Origin: Nonomuraea sp. NBC_00507
Lineage (GTDB): Bacteria; Actinomycetota; Actinomycetes; Streptosporangiales; Streptosporangiaceae
NCBI RefSeq assembly: GCF_036013525.1
Contig: NZ_CP107853.1
Location: forward strand, 11,842,001 to 11,906,000
Direction: 5' to 3'
Length of the DNA stretch: 64,000 nt
Made by a program: the position numbers and the translations under genes. The notes under the pieces are model-generated. The model searched no databases. It was given only the letters and a program-made list of their open reading frames with translations, and was not told where the DNA came from. The number at the start of each line of letters is the position of its first letter. Positions within the stretch are counted from its first letter, which is position 1. Shown piece by piece: positions 42,721-51,900 of this stretch.

Positions 42721-43683
42721 TTGCGTGCGATTGAAATCGAAGCATGGGTCAGACGAATCGTCGACCGCGTAGAGCGAGGATCCGTTGTTGAGGATGGTCG
42801 CGTAGAACTCAAAAGCATATGGCCAGATGACGCCAACAAGGCTGCCCGACGCATCGCTGGACACTGTAACGCCAGTGCTGGCGAGGCGGCTCTATGGATC
42901 ATTGGCGTTGACGAGAAGTCGGGAGTCGCCGGAGTCAGTGGGCAAGATATGGCTGCATGGTGGGCCAAGGTCAAGTCAGAATTCGACAGCCAAGCCCCTG
43001 CCGTTCGCGACCTCATCGTAAACATCGAGGGAAAAGAAGTCATAGCGTTGGCCTTTGAGACCGACAGGGCCCCCTTTGTAGTCCGAAATCCTTCCTATGG
43101 GAAGTCCGGTGGCGGACCTGTCGAAAGGGAAGTTCCTTGGCGGGACGGCACATCGGTGAGAAGCGCCACACGAGCCGATCTGATTCGCCTCCTGCTGCCC
43201 ACAACCGCGCTACCCACGATAGATGTGATTAGTGGCTACGGAAGCCTTAGCCAGTCACATGTACACGGCCGAACTCTGCACCTCACCCTGTACGTGTATG
43301 CGACACTGCCAATGGGGCAGACGGTAGTCTTGCCGAATCACCAGAGCAGGGCCTTTGCTCGCATTGATACAACATCCGAAACAATCGACCTAGACATCAA
43401 TCTTTCTTTGATCAACAGGATCTCAAGATACAAACACACCGTCCACAACGGCGACGGGCAGGTAATCCTTGAAGGACCCGGCTTTTTTCACATAGAAGGT
43501 CGCGGCACCGCTACGCACCTTGACATCTTAGACGGCCTTGGCCCTGCCTACATGCACGCAACCATCCGTCCAGCGGGAACCGACCAGTCGATTGCAGTGG
43601 ACTACACCATTCCCTTGAAATTTGCACTCGATGATCGTCGTGACCCGCCTGTAGAATGGGGCAGCCCGTCTTCAAATTGGTAG
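42721..43683 (+). CDS. AlbA_2/Schlafen-like domain protein
   Basis: 320 aa. Residues about 20-135 fit a divergent AlbA_2 (Schlafen-type) domain: VELKSIWPD, ARRIAGHCNA, EAALWIIGVDE and GVAGVSGQD. The C-terminal 160 residues look like a beta-rich domain of unknown type. The start is a TTG (42721) with GGA upstream. Proteins with this domain bind nucleic acid and several act in antiphage defence, so this is a plausible defence cargo gene, but the call is by eye. Confidence 0.6.
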   Translation: MRAIEIEAWVRRIVDRVERGSVVEDGRVELKSIWPDDANKAARRIAGHCNASAGEAALWIIGVDEKSGVAGVSGQDMAAWWAKVKSEFDSQAPAVRDLIVNIEGKEVIALAFETDRAPFVVRNPSYGKSGGGPVEREVPWRDGTSVRSATRADLIRLLLPTTALPTIDVISGYGSLSQSHVHGRTLHLTLYVYATLPMGQTVVLPNHQSRAFARIDTTSETIDLDINLSLINRISRYKHTVHNGDGQVILEGPGFFHIEGRGTATHLDILDGLGPAYMHATIRPAGTDQSIAVDYTIPLKFALDDRRDPPVEWGSPSSNW

Positions 43684-43712
43684 CCGTCCCTCGCATGTGA
43701 TGCCAGTCATAC

Positions 43713-43749
43713 GAGCAAGCCCCTCCGCTTACCGCGAAGGGGCTTGCTC
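43713..43749 (+). terminator. hairpin terminator after the AlbA_2-like gene
   Basis: GAGCAAGCCCC and GGGGCTTGCTC form an 11-bp perfect stem, extended by CGC/GCG across a 2-bp mismatch, with loop TTACC. It starts 30 bp after the stop codon. No U-tract. Confidence 0.7.
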
Positions 43750-43780
43750 GGGTTAGGACACCTGGCACCCGATCCGTTGT

Positions 43781-44113
43781 CTAAGGGCTCCTGCTCCTAC
43801 CGTCTGACCGATGCCTACGTCTTCGCCTGCGGCGGGGAGTATGTTCCACCGCTGGGGGGTCGGGCTGGTCTTCCGCCTCGGGCGGATCCAGCTCCGGAAC
43901 GTCTGAATTCGGCTGCTGCTGTGGATCTTGACCCAGTTGAATCGAGGCACCCCACAATGTCAGACGAGCGTCGCTCACCTTCTGTTTTTGATCGCGGGCA
44001 GAGGCCAGAATTTGGCGTGTCCACAGGACGGCGATCAATCGGTAGAAGATGAACGCGATCATCCCCCATGGACCCACATCCAAGAGCCAAGCTCCCCATG
44101 TGGTCCATGGCAT
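43781..44113 (-). CDS. small membrane protein with Arg-rich tail
   Basis: 110 aa. One membrane helix near the N-terminus (about 9-31, WLLDVGPWGMIAFIFYRLIAVLW), a Pro/Gln/Asp-rich linker and an Arg/His-rich C-terminus. The ribosome site is weak. Membrane plus basic tail is seen in small transfer proteins (spread/Spd type) of actinomycete conjugative elements, but there is no clear homology. Confidence 0.45.
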   Translation of the reverse strand: MPWTTWGAWLLDVGPWGMIAFIFYRLIAVLWTRQILASARDQKQKVSDARLTLWGASIQLGQDPQQQPNSDVPELDPPEAEDQPDPPAVEHTPRRRRRRRHRSDGRSRSP

Positions 44114-44806
44114 AGTGGGTGAGCCTAGTCCAGGCCCTGATCGATCTTGGCGAGCGGCATCGGTTGCCCTCTCCCGGAGTCGTTATGGACAGAGTGAGAG
44201 GAATGTCAGGCTTTGCGACGAGGTTGGTTATCCCGGTGAGTCGGTGAGGCGACCTCGGTGAGTTCCGTCTGGCATCCACGAAGTCCTCCTCTCGACTCAC
44301 TGCAGAGCCTGTCGCGGCCTGCCATTCCTATGACCTCCTGGGACCCGTCCTGTGCATCCCGCAGGCCCCTCTTGCGCTCCCTTTTGCGTGAGCCATTACT
44401 CGCGTTGTCCTTTAGCGCAAGAGGTCTTCCCCGAGTCCCGCAATGACTCGTGAGCGCTCGACCGTACCGCGCGCCCTTCCTGCGGCGCCCGGCACTCGCT
44501 GCCCCAAGTTTGCCATGCCGTTACCCTTGCTCGCGCACCGCGACACTCCCGTGTTTCTTGGTGTTCGAGCTCGTATCCCGCCGATAACGATCCAGCCTTT
44601 GGCGGTGCGCCACACTGGCCGTGGTCTCGTTTGGCAAGCTGAGATAACTAGATCAGGTAGCGGAACTTCGATCGAAGTAGCGGAGCCGCTACCGTGGGCG
44701 CTACCCCCATGGACCTGCGGAAACGTACAGAAGTAGCGGGGTAGCGACCGGCTCTCCGGCCTCCGATTTCGAGCTCTATCAGGGGTCGGAGACACCGACG
44801 TTGCCG
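44114..44806. other. 693-bp stretch without a credible gene
   Basis: Open frames on both strands here have implausible composition. It contains a long inverted repeat (44368-44424) and a GTAGCG repeat cluster (44657-44810), entered separately, behind the translocase gene. Confidence 0.5.
44368..44424. repeat. 11-bp inverted repeat with 35-bp spacer
   Basis: CCTCTTGCGCT (44368-44378) and AGCGCAAGAGG (44414-44424) are perfect arms, with TTTGCGTGAG inside. Possible protein-binding or transfer-related site. Confidence 0.55.
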
Positions 44807-44810
44807 CTAC
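44657..44810. repeat. cluster of GTAGCG repeats (candidate clt)
   Basis: GTAGCGGA at 44657-44664 and 44677-44684, GTAGCGGG at 44733-44740, GTAGCGAC at 44741-44748; inverted CCGCTAC at 44686-44692 and 44804-44810, and CGCTACC at 44699-44705. The last copy overlaps the stop codon of the FtsK/TraB-like gene. In Streptomyces plasmids TraB recognises 8-bp repeats in a clt locus near traB (established for pSVH1). Confidence 0.6.
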
Positions 44811-45217
44811 CTCGTGAGCTCGCGCTTCTCGATCGCCGCTTCGACGGCCAAGCGCTTGCAGCCCTTGAGGTTCCGGCCGTCTGCCTTGACGTCCTCACTG
44901 GCGACACCGAGGCCACGGAGCAGGGAGGACACGGACTCGGCCGTCACGTCGCCGTACACCTCCGGCCGGAAATCGGCCAGCAGAGCGGCAAGGGTCTGCC
45001 AGTGGACTCCAGGACGCTTGCCAGGCCAGACCCTCTGGACGTCGTACAGGATGTCGAGTCGAGGCTGACGGTGGTCCTCGCTGGCCGGAATGATCCCGTC
45101 CCTGATCTGGATAGCTCTGGCAAGGATCTTCTTGCCCTCAGCCTCGGAGGGGAAGAACGATCTGACGGCGGACGGCTCCGGCAGACCAGTGACCATGCCC
45201 CAACCAGCGTCGATCTC
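44807..45217 (-). pseudogene. C-terminal fragment of an FtsK/TraB-type DNA translocase
   Basis: About 136 codons. PEIDAGWGMVTGLPEPSAVRS near the broken end, FFPSEAEGKKILARAI, then a C-terminal winged-helix-like region (DILYDVQRVWPG, SVSSLLRGLGV, GCKRLAVEAAI). I associate this pattern with the C-terminus of FtsK/SpoIIIE-like transfer proteins on actinobacterial elements. The motor domain is absent: homology ends at about 45217, where the alkB 3' fragment begins. An internal ATG at 45196 could still allow expression of the DNA-binding tail. Confidence 0.65.
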
Positions 45218-45227
45218 CGGCCGGAAC

Positions 45228-45356
45228 GTGTTCGGCGGCCCGTCGCGCCTGGCCTACCACGGCGTGCCCAAGGTCTATCCGGGGACCGGCGACCCCGCCA
45301 CCGGTCTGGCCTCCGGCCGGCTCAACATCACGATGCGCGTCACCGGCCTCCGGTGA
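45228..45356 (+). pseudogene. alkB: alkB 3' fragment
   Basis: 42 codons matching the C-terminus of AlkB dioxygenases: VFGGPSRLAYHGV (with the distal iron-ligand His), VYPGTG, and LNITMRVTG containing the conserved Arg. It pairs with the 5' fragment at 32251-32448, but about 100 central codons (with the HxD motif) are missing. Its last 17 bp overlap the convergent gene 45340-46029. Confidence 0.88.
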
Positions 45357-46029
45357 CATAGTCGAAGTCCTCGTCGGAGAGGTTGCGCCGCAGGGTGCGC
45401 AGCACCTTGGCGGCATCGTCGTACGGCCCCTCCATGTAGAAGGGTTTGCCGTCGCGCCCGAACGTGATCGCCGAGCCGCCCTCCCACTTGCCCAGCGCGT
45501 CGGCCGCCGGCGCGAAGTCGTCGTGCGGCTCGAAGCCGAGCGAGCGGGCGTAGTCCACCGACCCGTACACCAGGTGCCTGGCCAGCTCGATCGGCGCCTC
45601 CTGCCAGCCGGCGTATTCGCCGAAGAAGAACTCGCGGAAGCGCCGCAGCTCGCGGTCGTCCATCACGTCGGGGCCGATGGCGTTCTTCACGCCCAGGCAG
45701 AAGACATCGGCCAGGTAGCCGCAGACCGTCACCCTGTCCCAGGTGTGCCGCCGGGCGACCAGCACGCTCACCATGCCTTCCGTGCCCGCCTCCGGCGCCT
45801 CGTCGGCCCACCCGCGTGCCTCGTCGATGCCGAGCCCGGCGCTCCAGCCGACGTTGATCCAGCAGCCGACCACCTCGCGTTCGCCGGTTTCCGTGATCTC
45901 CGCGGCGATCTCTCGTACCAGCGGCGCCACGACGGACGGCGGCACCTTGAGCGCGCGGGCGATCTCCTTCGGGGAGCGGCCCTGGGCGCGTAGCTCGCGT
46001 ACCTGCTTCTTCAATTCCGCTGTGTCCAC
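45340..46029 (-). CDS. HTH-containing conserved protein of unknown function
   Basis: 229 aa. A short helix-turn-helix-like N-terminus (residues 4-40, VRELRAQGRSPKEIARALKVPP) precedes a larger alpha/beta domain (INVGWSAGLGID, VARRHTWDRVTVCGYLADVFCLGVKNAIGP). GTG start at 46029. It belongs to the backbone and its end overlaps the alkB tail. Function unknown. Confidence 0.72.
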   Translation of the reverse strand: MDTAELKKQVRELRAQGRSPKEIARALKVPPSVVAPLVREIAAEITETGEREVVGCWINVGWSAGLGIDEARGWADEAPEAGTEGMVSVLVARRHTWDRVTVCGYLADVFCLGVKNAIGPDVMDDRELRRFREFFFGEYAGWQEAPIELARHLVYGSVDYARSLGFEPHDDFAPAADALGKWEGGSAITFGRDGKPFYMEGPYDDAAKVLRTLRRNLSDEDFDYVTGGR

Positions 46030-46038
46030 CGGGGAAGC

Positions 46039-47082
46039 CTAACCCGCTGAGGGGGTCAGGCGGCGGGCGAGCCAGGCGAGGGCGAGCGGGTAGCGGTATT
46101 CGATGCCGCCGTGGCCGGCGTCGAAGAGCTCGAAATAGACCCGCTCGTCCGGTACGCCGGCCGCCTCGAGCGCCCGGCGGAACGCGACCGCGCCGAAGTC
46201 CAGGAAGTATTCGTCCTTGTTGCCGGCGTCCACCCAGATGGCCCGCATCGACCGCAACGCCTCGGCGTACTTCGGCTCGCGGGCCATCACGACGGGATCA
46301 TGGTCCAGCCAGCGCCGCCAGACGTCCGGCACGATCGCGCCGGTGTCGTCGAACGGCAGGTGCACGGCCCCGTCCTCGTCGGCCGAGTACGCGGCCGCAT
46401 AGGCGTACATCTCCAGCAGCTCCAGGTCGCCGTCCTTGGTGCCGGCCAGCCGGCCGCGGAAGTCGGCGAGGAACTTGACGTACGACCCGTCGTACATGTC
46501 CCGGAGCTTGCGCGCCAGCCCGGGGAACGACGGCAGCGCGCTGACCTCGAACAACGCGTCACCCGCGTGCGTGGCGAGGGCGCCGAACACGTCCGGCGCC
46601 AGCATGGCGGTCACCATGGCGCCGTACCCGCCGCTCGACTTGCCGGTGACCGCGCGATGATCGCGATCGGGGATCGTGCGGTAGTGCGTGTCCACCCACG
46701 GGACGACCTCGTCACGCAGGTAGGAGTGGTAGCGGCCGGTGGCGGGCGAGTCCACGTATTGGCTGCCGCCGAGGGCGGTCCACGCGTCCACGTACACGAC
46801 GATCACCGGCGGCGCCTCGCCGTTCGCGAACACGGCGTCGGCCAGTTCCGGGTACGGCCGGCGGAACGGCGCCCGGTTCAGCCACATCGTGACGTGGCCG
46901 GTGTAGCCGAGCAGCACGTAGACGGAGGGGTAGCGGCGCTCGGGCGCGTCATCGTAGCCCGGTGGCACGTACACCAGCAGCGGCCGCTCGTGCGGGTCGC
47001 CCAGAGGGTTGTCACGCAGCAGGGCGCTGTCGATCACGTGGTGGTCGAGACGGCCGGCCAGCTCGGCGGACCAGGGCAGCAT
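46039..47082 (-). CDS. esterase-D/enterochelin-esterase-like alpha/beta hydrolase
   Basis: 347 aa, no signal peptide. The nucleophile elbow GKSSGGYGA (Ser at about residue 148) and the terminal catalytic His in DAGHGGIEYRY fit the esterase family PF00756. Substrate unknown. It lies 18 bp from the amidohydrolase gene in the same direction, so the two may be one operon. Confidence 0.8.
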   Translation of the reverse strand: MLPWSAELAGRLDHHVIDSALLRDNPLGDPHERPLLVYVPPGYDDAPERRYPSVYVLLGYTGHVTMWLNRAPFRRPYPELADAVFANGEAPPVIVVYVDAWTALGGSQYVDSPATGRYHSYLRDEVVPWVDTHYRTIPDRDHRAVTGKSSGGYGAMVTAMLAPDVFGALATHAGDALFEVSALPSFPGLARKLRDMYDGSYVKFLADFRGRLAGTKDGDLELLEMYAYAAAYSADEDGAVHLPFDDTGAIVPDVWRRWLDHDPVVMAREPKYAEALRSMRAIWVDAGNKDEYFLDFGAVAFRRALEAAGVPDERVYFELFDAGHGGIEYRYPLALAWLARRLTPSAG

Positions 47083-47100
47083 GGGATTTCCCTCCAGGGC

Positions 47101-48351
47101 TCAGCCGACGGACGAGGTCACCGTGTCCACGCCCGTCTGGGTGACGGCGCGTCCGGACACGAGGACGAGTGTGAGGTTACGCAGGTCGGCGATGCGCTCG
47201 AGCGGGTCACCGCGCACCGCGATGAGGTCGGCTCGCTTGCCGGCCTCCAGGGTGCCGGTCACCGCGCCGACCCCGCAGGCGTCGGCGGCCCGCGCGGTGG
47301 CCATCTCGACGATCTCCGCGGTGCCGAATCCGGCCTGCTCGAACACCTCCAGCCCGGCCACGTACGCATCGGTGTCGTTGGCCACGCCCGCCGCGGCGAA
47401 TCCGGAGTCGGTGCCCGCGATGAGCCGCACCCCGGCCGCCCGCATGGCCACGACCCCGTCCAGCCAGGCGTCGAGCATCTCGGAGCCGAATTTGTCGCGC
47501 AGCCGCCAGACCACGCCGTGCACGGTCGGGCAGACGTACGTGCCGCCGGCCGCGACCAGGTCGGCCAGCTCGGGGTCGTAGCGGTGGCCGGAGGGGGTGA
47601 AGAACGAGCAGTGCTCGATGGTCGCCACGCCGGCCTCGACCGCGCTGCGGATCGCGGCGTGCGCGTGGGCGTGGGCGGCCACGCCCTTGCCGCGCGTGGC
47701 GGCCTCCTCGACGATCGCGCGGATGTGCTCGGTGCTGTATTGGCACACCCAGCTGGGTGGCGCGCCCGGTGTCATCTGGCCGCCCGAGACCATCACCTTC
47801 AGGCAGTCGGCGCCGGCGCGCAGGTTCTCCCTGGCGACGCGGCGGATGGCGGGCACGTCGTCGGCCTCGCCGCCCATGTACCAGCAGTGGCCGCCGGTGA
47901 TCGTGATCGGCCTGGTCGCGGCCAGGAGGTGCGGGCCGACGGCCAGACCCTCCTCGATCGCGTCACGTAACGCCAGGTCGAGGAAGCCGCGCCCGCCGAG
48001 GTCGCGAGCCGTGGTGACGCCCGCCGAGATGAGCTTGCGCGCGTTCTCGGCCATGCGCAGCAGCAGGTGATGGTCGCTCTCGGCGCTGCGCCGCGTCACC
48101 GGGTCGACAGTGGCGTCGAACCCGAGGTGCACGTGCGCGTCGATCAGGCCGGGAAGCACCGTGTGGCCGGGCAGGTCGAGGACCTCGCCGGCGCTTCCTC
48201 GCGGTCCCACGGAGACGATCTCGCCGGCGTCACCGGCGCTGCCGCGCGGTCCCACGGAGACGATCTCGGCGCCGTCCACGGCGACCTCGCCGTCCTGGAT
48301 CACCTCACCCGGACGCCCGGTGAGCACCCTGTCGGCGCGAATGATCCGCAT
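47101..48351 (-). CDS. amidohydrolase-family metalloenzyme
   Basis: 416 aa of the imidazolonepropionase/prolidase-like amidohydrolase group. Metal ligands seen in DAHVHLG, AHAHAHA, EHC and GTDSG; LIAVRGDPL is near the C-terminus. ATG 48351 (MRIIRADRVL) is the family start. Residues about 34-60 contain a 15-residue tandem repeat (EIVSVGPRGSAG twice), not expected in the family. Substrate unknown. Confidence 0.85.
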   Translation of the reverse strand: MRIIRADRVLTGRPGEVIQDGEVAVDGAEIVSVGPRGSAGDAGEIVSVGPRGSAGEVLDLPGHTVLPGLIDAHVHLGFDATVDPVTRRSAESDHHLLLRMAENARKLISAGVTTARDLGGRGFLDLALRDAIEEGLAVGPHLLAATRPITITGGHCWYMGGEADDVPAIRRVARENLRAGADCLKVMVSGGQMTPGAPPSWVCQYSTEHIRAIVEEAATRGKGVAAHAHAHAAIRSAVEAGVATIEHCSFFTPSGHRYDPELADLVAAGGTYVCPTVHGVVWRLRDKFGSEMLDAWLDGVVAMRAAGVRLIAGTDSGFAAAGVANDTDAYVAGLEVFEQAGFGTAEIVEMATARAADACGVGAVTGTLEAGKRADLIAVRGDPLERIADLRNLTLVLVSGRAVTQTGVDTVTSSVG

Positions 48352-48477
48352 GCACCCCAGCCTGCCACACGGGCTCCGGCCCCCGGCCCCCAGTCTTAAG
48401 GCCGTGGGAAGGCGATCGTAAGGGCGGCCCGGCACCTTGGGAGCGTCGACATTTCAGTTCTACGAGGGACGGCAGCG

Positions 48478-48924
48478 ATGAGCCAGACCGCCGACCACGC
48501 CATCACGCGCGTGTTCGACGCGCCGCTCGGCCTGGTGTGGGCCGCGTGGACCGAGCCGGAGCGCTTCTCCCAATGGTTCGGGCCCCGGATGATGGCCACG
48601 CCGGTCGGCCGGCTGACCCTGGACGCCTGGCCCGGCGGGGTCTGGCGGGCCACGTTGGCCGGCGACGAGGGATTCGAGGTGACGGTGGACGGCACCTACC
48701 GCGAGGTGCGCAAGCCCGTGCGGCTGGTGTTCACGACCGGCGACCCGGACGATCCGGGCGACGGGCCCGCGTCCGTGGTGACGATTGACCTCGCGGACGT
48801 GGGCGGCAAGACCGAGATGCGCTTCCGCCAGCACGGTGTGCAGGTCGAGCCGACGGGCTGGATGGAGTTCTTCGACCGCCTGGCCGAGCACCTCACAGCA
48901 GCTTCGGAGCGTCCTCCAGCTTGA
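48478..48924 (+). CDS. SRPBCC/AHSA1-domain protein
   Basis: 148 aa, one START-like domain: ITRVFDAPLGLVWAAWTEPERFSQWFGP at the start and GWMEFFDRLAEHL at the end, as in AHSA1-like proteins. Ligand unknown. Its last 32 bp overlap the convergent SARP gene. Confidence 0.85.
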   Translation: MSQTADHAITRVFDAPLGLVWAAWTEPERFSQWFGPRMMATPVGRLTLDAWPGGVWRATLAGDEGFEVTVDGTYREVRKPVRLVFTTGDPDDPGDGPASVVTIDLADVGGKTEMRFRQHGVQVEPTGWMEFFDRLAEHLTAASERPPA

Positions 48925-51900
48925 GCGCGGCGCCGTCGGCGTACGCGGCCGCGAACGCCTCCTCGCCGAGCGCGTCGCGTACCCGCGCCGAGATCCGCTC
49001 GATCTCGGACAGCTCCCACGGCCCCGCGGGCGTCTGATGATGCTCCCTGGCCGCGGCCGCCAGACCCAGCAACCTGGCGGCCTTCTCGGTCGCCCCCGAA
49101 GCCGAGGCCGCGGCCTCCACCACGGATACGGCAGACCTGGGGTCGCCGATCTTTTGGGAGGCCGCCAGCGCCTCCGCGTGCAGCGCCAGCGCCTCGGCCG
49201 GATCGCCGCGTCGCTCCGCCAGGTGGCCCAGCTCGAGGAGCACGTCCGGCAGGAACATGACGGGCTCGACCTCAGGGCCGCGTGGCACCCCTTCCAGCAG
49301 GCGGTGCAGGTGTTCCTCGGCCAGCTCCAGCCGCCCCGCCCGGCGCGCGGCGTAGGCCAGGCCCAGCTCCGCCTGCGTCTCGCCGTCCTTGTAGCCCTGG
49401 TCGGCGGCCAGCTTCATGGCCCGCTCGCTGATCTCGATGGCACGGTCGTAGTCGCCGCTCTGCATCGCGATCCAGCCGAGCCAGGCGGTGCGCGTGGCGA
49501 CCTCGGGCCACAGGCCGAGGTCCTCCGCCATCCGCAGCCCCTCGCCGAACAGCCGGTTGGCCCGCTCGGTGTCATGGGCCATCTCGGCCACCGACGCCTG
49601 CCATTCCGTGGCCTGCAGCAGGCCCCAGCGGTCGCCGAGCTCGGTGAACAACTGGACGCTCTCCCCGGCGAGGCGTTCCAGCGCCTCGACGTCCCGCTGG
49701 GTGAAGGCGTCCATGGCCTGCCTGGCGAGCGCGACGGCCACGCCCCATCGGTCGCCGACCGCCCGGAACGTGGTCAGCGCCCGGCGCATCAGCTCCTGCC
49801 CCGTCGCCATGTCCCCGACGTGCAGGCTGAGGAACATCTCGGCCCTGGCCCGCTCGCCGGGATCCGCGACGGCCTCCAGCGCGGGCCCCCACGCGACCTG
49901 CTCGCCGAGCGTGACCGCGAACCCGGCGTGCCAGGCCGCCGCCCTGGCCCTGGGCGCGGAGGGCTCGGCCTCGACGGACAGGGCCGCCGCCAGCGACCGT
50001 CTGCCCTCGGCCAGCCTGCCGCGCAGGAACCAGTACCAGGTCAGCGCGTTCACCAGCCGCGCCGCACCGTCGGCGTCCTTCATGGCGATGGCCGTGTCGA
50101 GCGCGGTCCGCATGTTGGCCGCCTCGGCGTCCAGGCGCAGCAGCCAGTCCCGCTGCTCGTGCCCGTACAGCTTCGGCTCGGCCTGTTCGGCGAGCGCCAG
50201 GTAGTGACGCAGGTGCGCGAGGCGTACCCCGTCGAGCTCGCCCGCGTCGGACAACCGGGCGAGACTGTACGCCGACACCGACTCCAGCAAGCGGTACCTG
50301 ACCCCCGAGGGGGTGTCCACCACGACCACGAGGGAGCGGTCGACGAGCCTGGCCAGCAGGTCGAGCACGTCGAGCCCCGGCTCCCCGCAGACGGACTCGG
50401 CCGCCTCCAGCGTGCACCCCTCGGCGTGCGCGGCCAGGCGGCGCAGGACGCGGCGCTCCTCGTCGGACAGCAGGTCCCAGCTCCAGTCGATCACCGCGGT
50501 CAGCGTCTGCTGGCGGGCCGGGGCGCCACGCTGCCCGGAGGCCAGCAGCCGGAACCTGTCGTCGAGCCTGGCCACCACGCCGTGCACGCCGAGCGCGCGC
50601 ACTCGGGTCGCGGCCAGCTCCAGCGCCAGCGGGATGCCGTCCAGCCGCCGGCACAGCTGGGCGACGGCCTGCGCGTTGCCCGCGTCCAGCGCGAAGCCGC
50701 GGGCGGCAGCCGCGGCGCGGGTCACGAACAGCCGGACGGCCTCCGAACGCGCCATGACCGTCAGGTCGGCGCTCGCAGGCACGTCGAGCGGCGGCACGCT
50801 CCACAACACCTCACCGTCCACGGCCAGCGGCTCCCTGCTGGTGGCCAGGATCCGGAGCCCGGGGCAGGCCCGAAGGAGCAGCTCGGCCAGCTCGGCGACC
50901 TCCTCGACCACGTGCTCGCAGTTGTCGAGGACGAGCAGCATGCGGCGCTGCCTGAGCGCGCCGACGAGCTGCCCCGCCACGTCGGCGGCGTCGGCTCCTT
51001 CCCTGATGTCCAGCGCTGTCATGACCGCCTCCGCCGGGGCGCGCGCCGCCTGCTCCAGCCCTGCCTGAACCCCCTGATCGAGCTCGACCAGCCAGGCGCC
51101 GTCCGCGAAGGCGTCCAGCAGTTGGTTCGCCGCCGCCAGCGCGAGCCGGGTCTTGCCGACCCCGCCGCTGCCGGTGAGCGTCACCAGCCGCTCCTCCCCG
51201 ACCAGCGCGCACACCTCGGCCAGGGCCTCGTCCCTGCCGATCAGCTTGCTGAGCGCGGCGGGCAGGTTCGTCAGCGGCCGGTCGGCGGGCACGCTGAGCG
51301 ACGGATCCTGCCCGAGTATCGCCTGGTGGAGCGCGACCAGGTCAGGCCCGGGGTCGAGACCGAGCTCGTCGGCCAGCCGCTCGCGCAGCTCGCCGTAGCT
51401 CGCCAGCGCCTCGCTCTGGCGTCCCGCCCGGTACAGCGCCCGCATGTGCACGGCACGCAGCCGCTCCCTGAGCGGATGGCGGGCCACCAGGTCGCCGAGC
51501 TCCCCCACCAGCAACCCGTGCTCTCCCAGCTCCAGCCGCGCCTCGGCGTGCTGCTCCAGCGCCGACAGCCGCTGCTCCTCCAACCGGACGATGGCCGACC
51601 TGGTGTATTCCTCATCGGCGAAGTCGGCGTACGCCGGTCCCCGCCACAGGCCCAGCGCCTCGCCCAGCAGCTTGGCCCTCGTCCGCGGGCTGTCGGCGGC
51701 CTCGGCCTGCGTCAGCAGATGCGCGAAGCGTTCGGCGTCCAGGGCGCCGGGGTCGGGGCGCAGCAGGTAGCCGGGGGCGCGGGAGACCACGAGGTTTTTG
51801 GCCCCGGGCTCGGCGTCCTCGAGCGCCTTGCGTAGTTGCGAGACGCGTACCTGCAGCGCGCCCGCCGGGTTGCCCGGCGGCTCCTCACCCCACAGGTCGT

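Larger units (their letters stand above)
32449..45227. mobile_element. remnant integrative element inserted in alkB
   Basis: The segment is bounded by two halves of one alkB gene and carries a truncated serine integrase at its left end, two excisionase-like genes, replication-type genes, and the tail of an FtsK/TraB-type translocase at its right end. It has visibly lower GC, long non-coding repeat tracts and genes without homologous style in the flanks. About 100 alkB codons and the N-terminal part of the translocase are missing at the right boundary, so a deletion probably removed the right attachment site. It resembles actinomycete integrative and conjugative elements. Confidence 0.82.

Noticed and set aside
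34867..44424. Complete prophage
   Set aside because: No terminase, portal, capsid or tail genes; the gene set is that of a conjugative or integrative element.
44443..44736. Plus-strand 97-codon frame in the gene-free stretch
   Set aside because: No ribosome site, odd composition, and it runs through the GTAGCG repeat cluster.
32449..45227. Clean target-site duplication or attL/attR pair
   Set aside because: No direct repeat links the two alkB junctions; the right end seems deleted, so no att core can be named.
46111..47970. 619-codon plus-strand frame across the esterase and amidohydrolase genes
   Set aside because: Spans two well-supported minus-strand enzymes and shows no domain.
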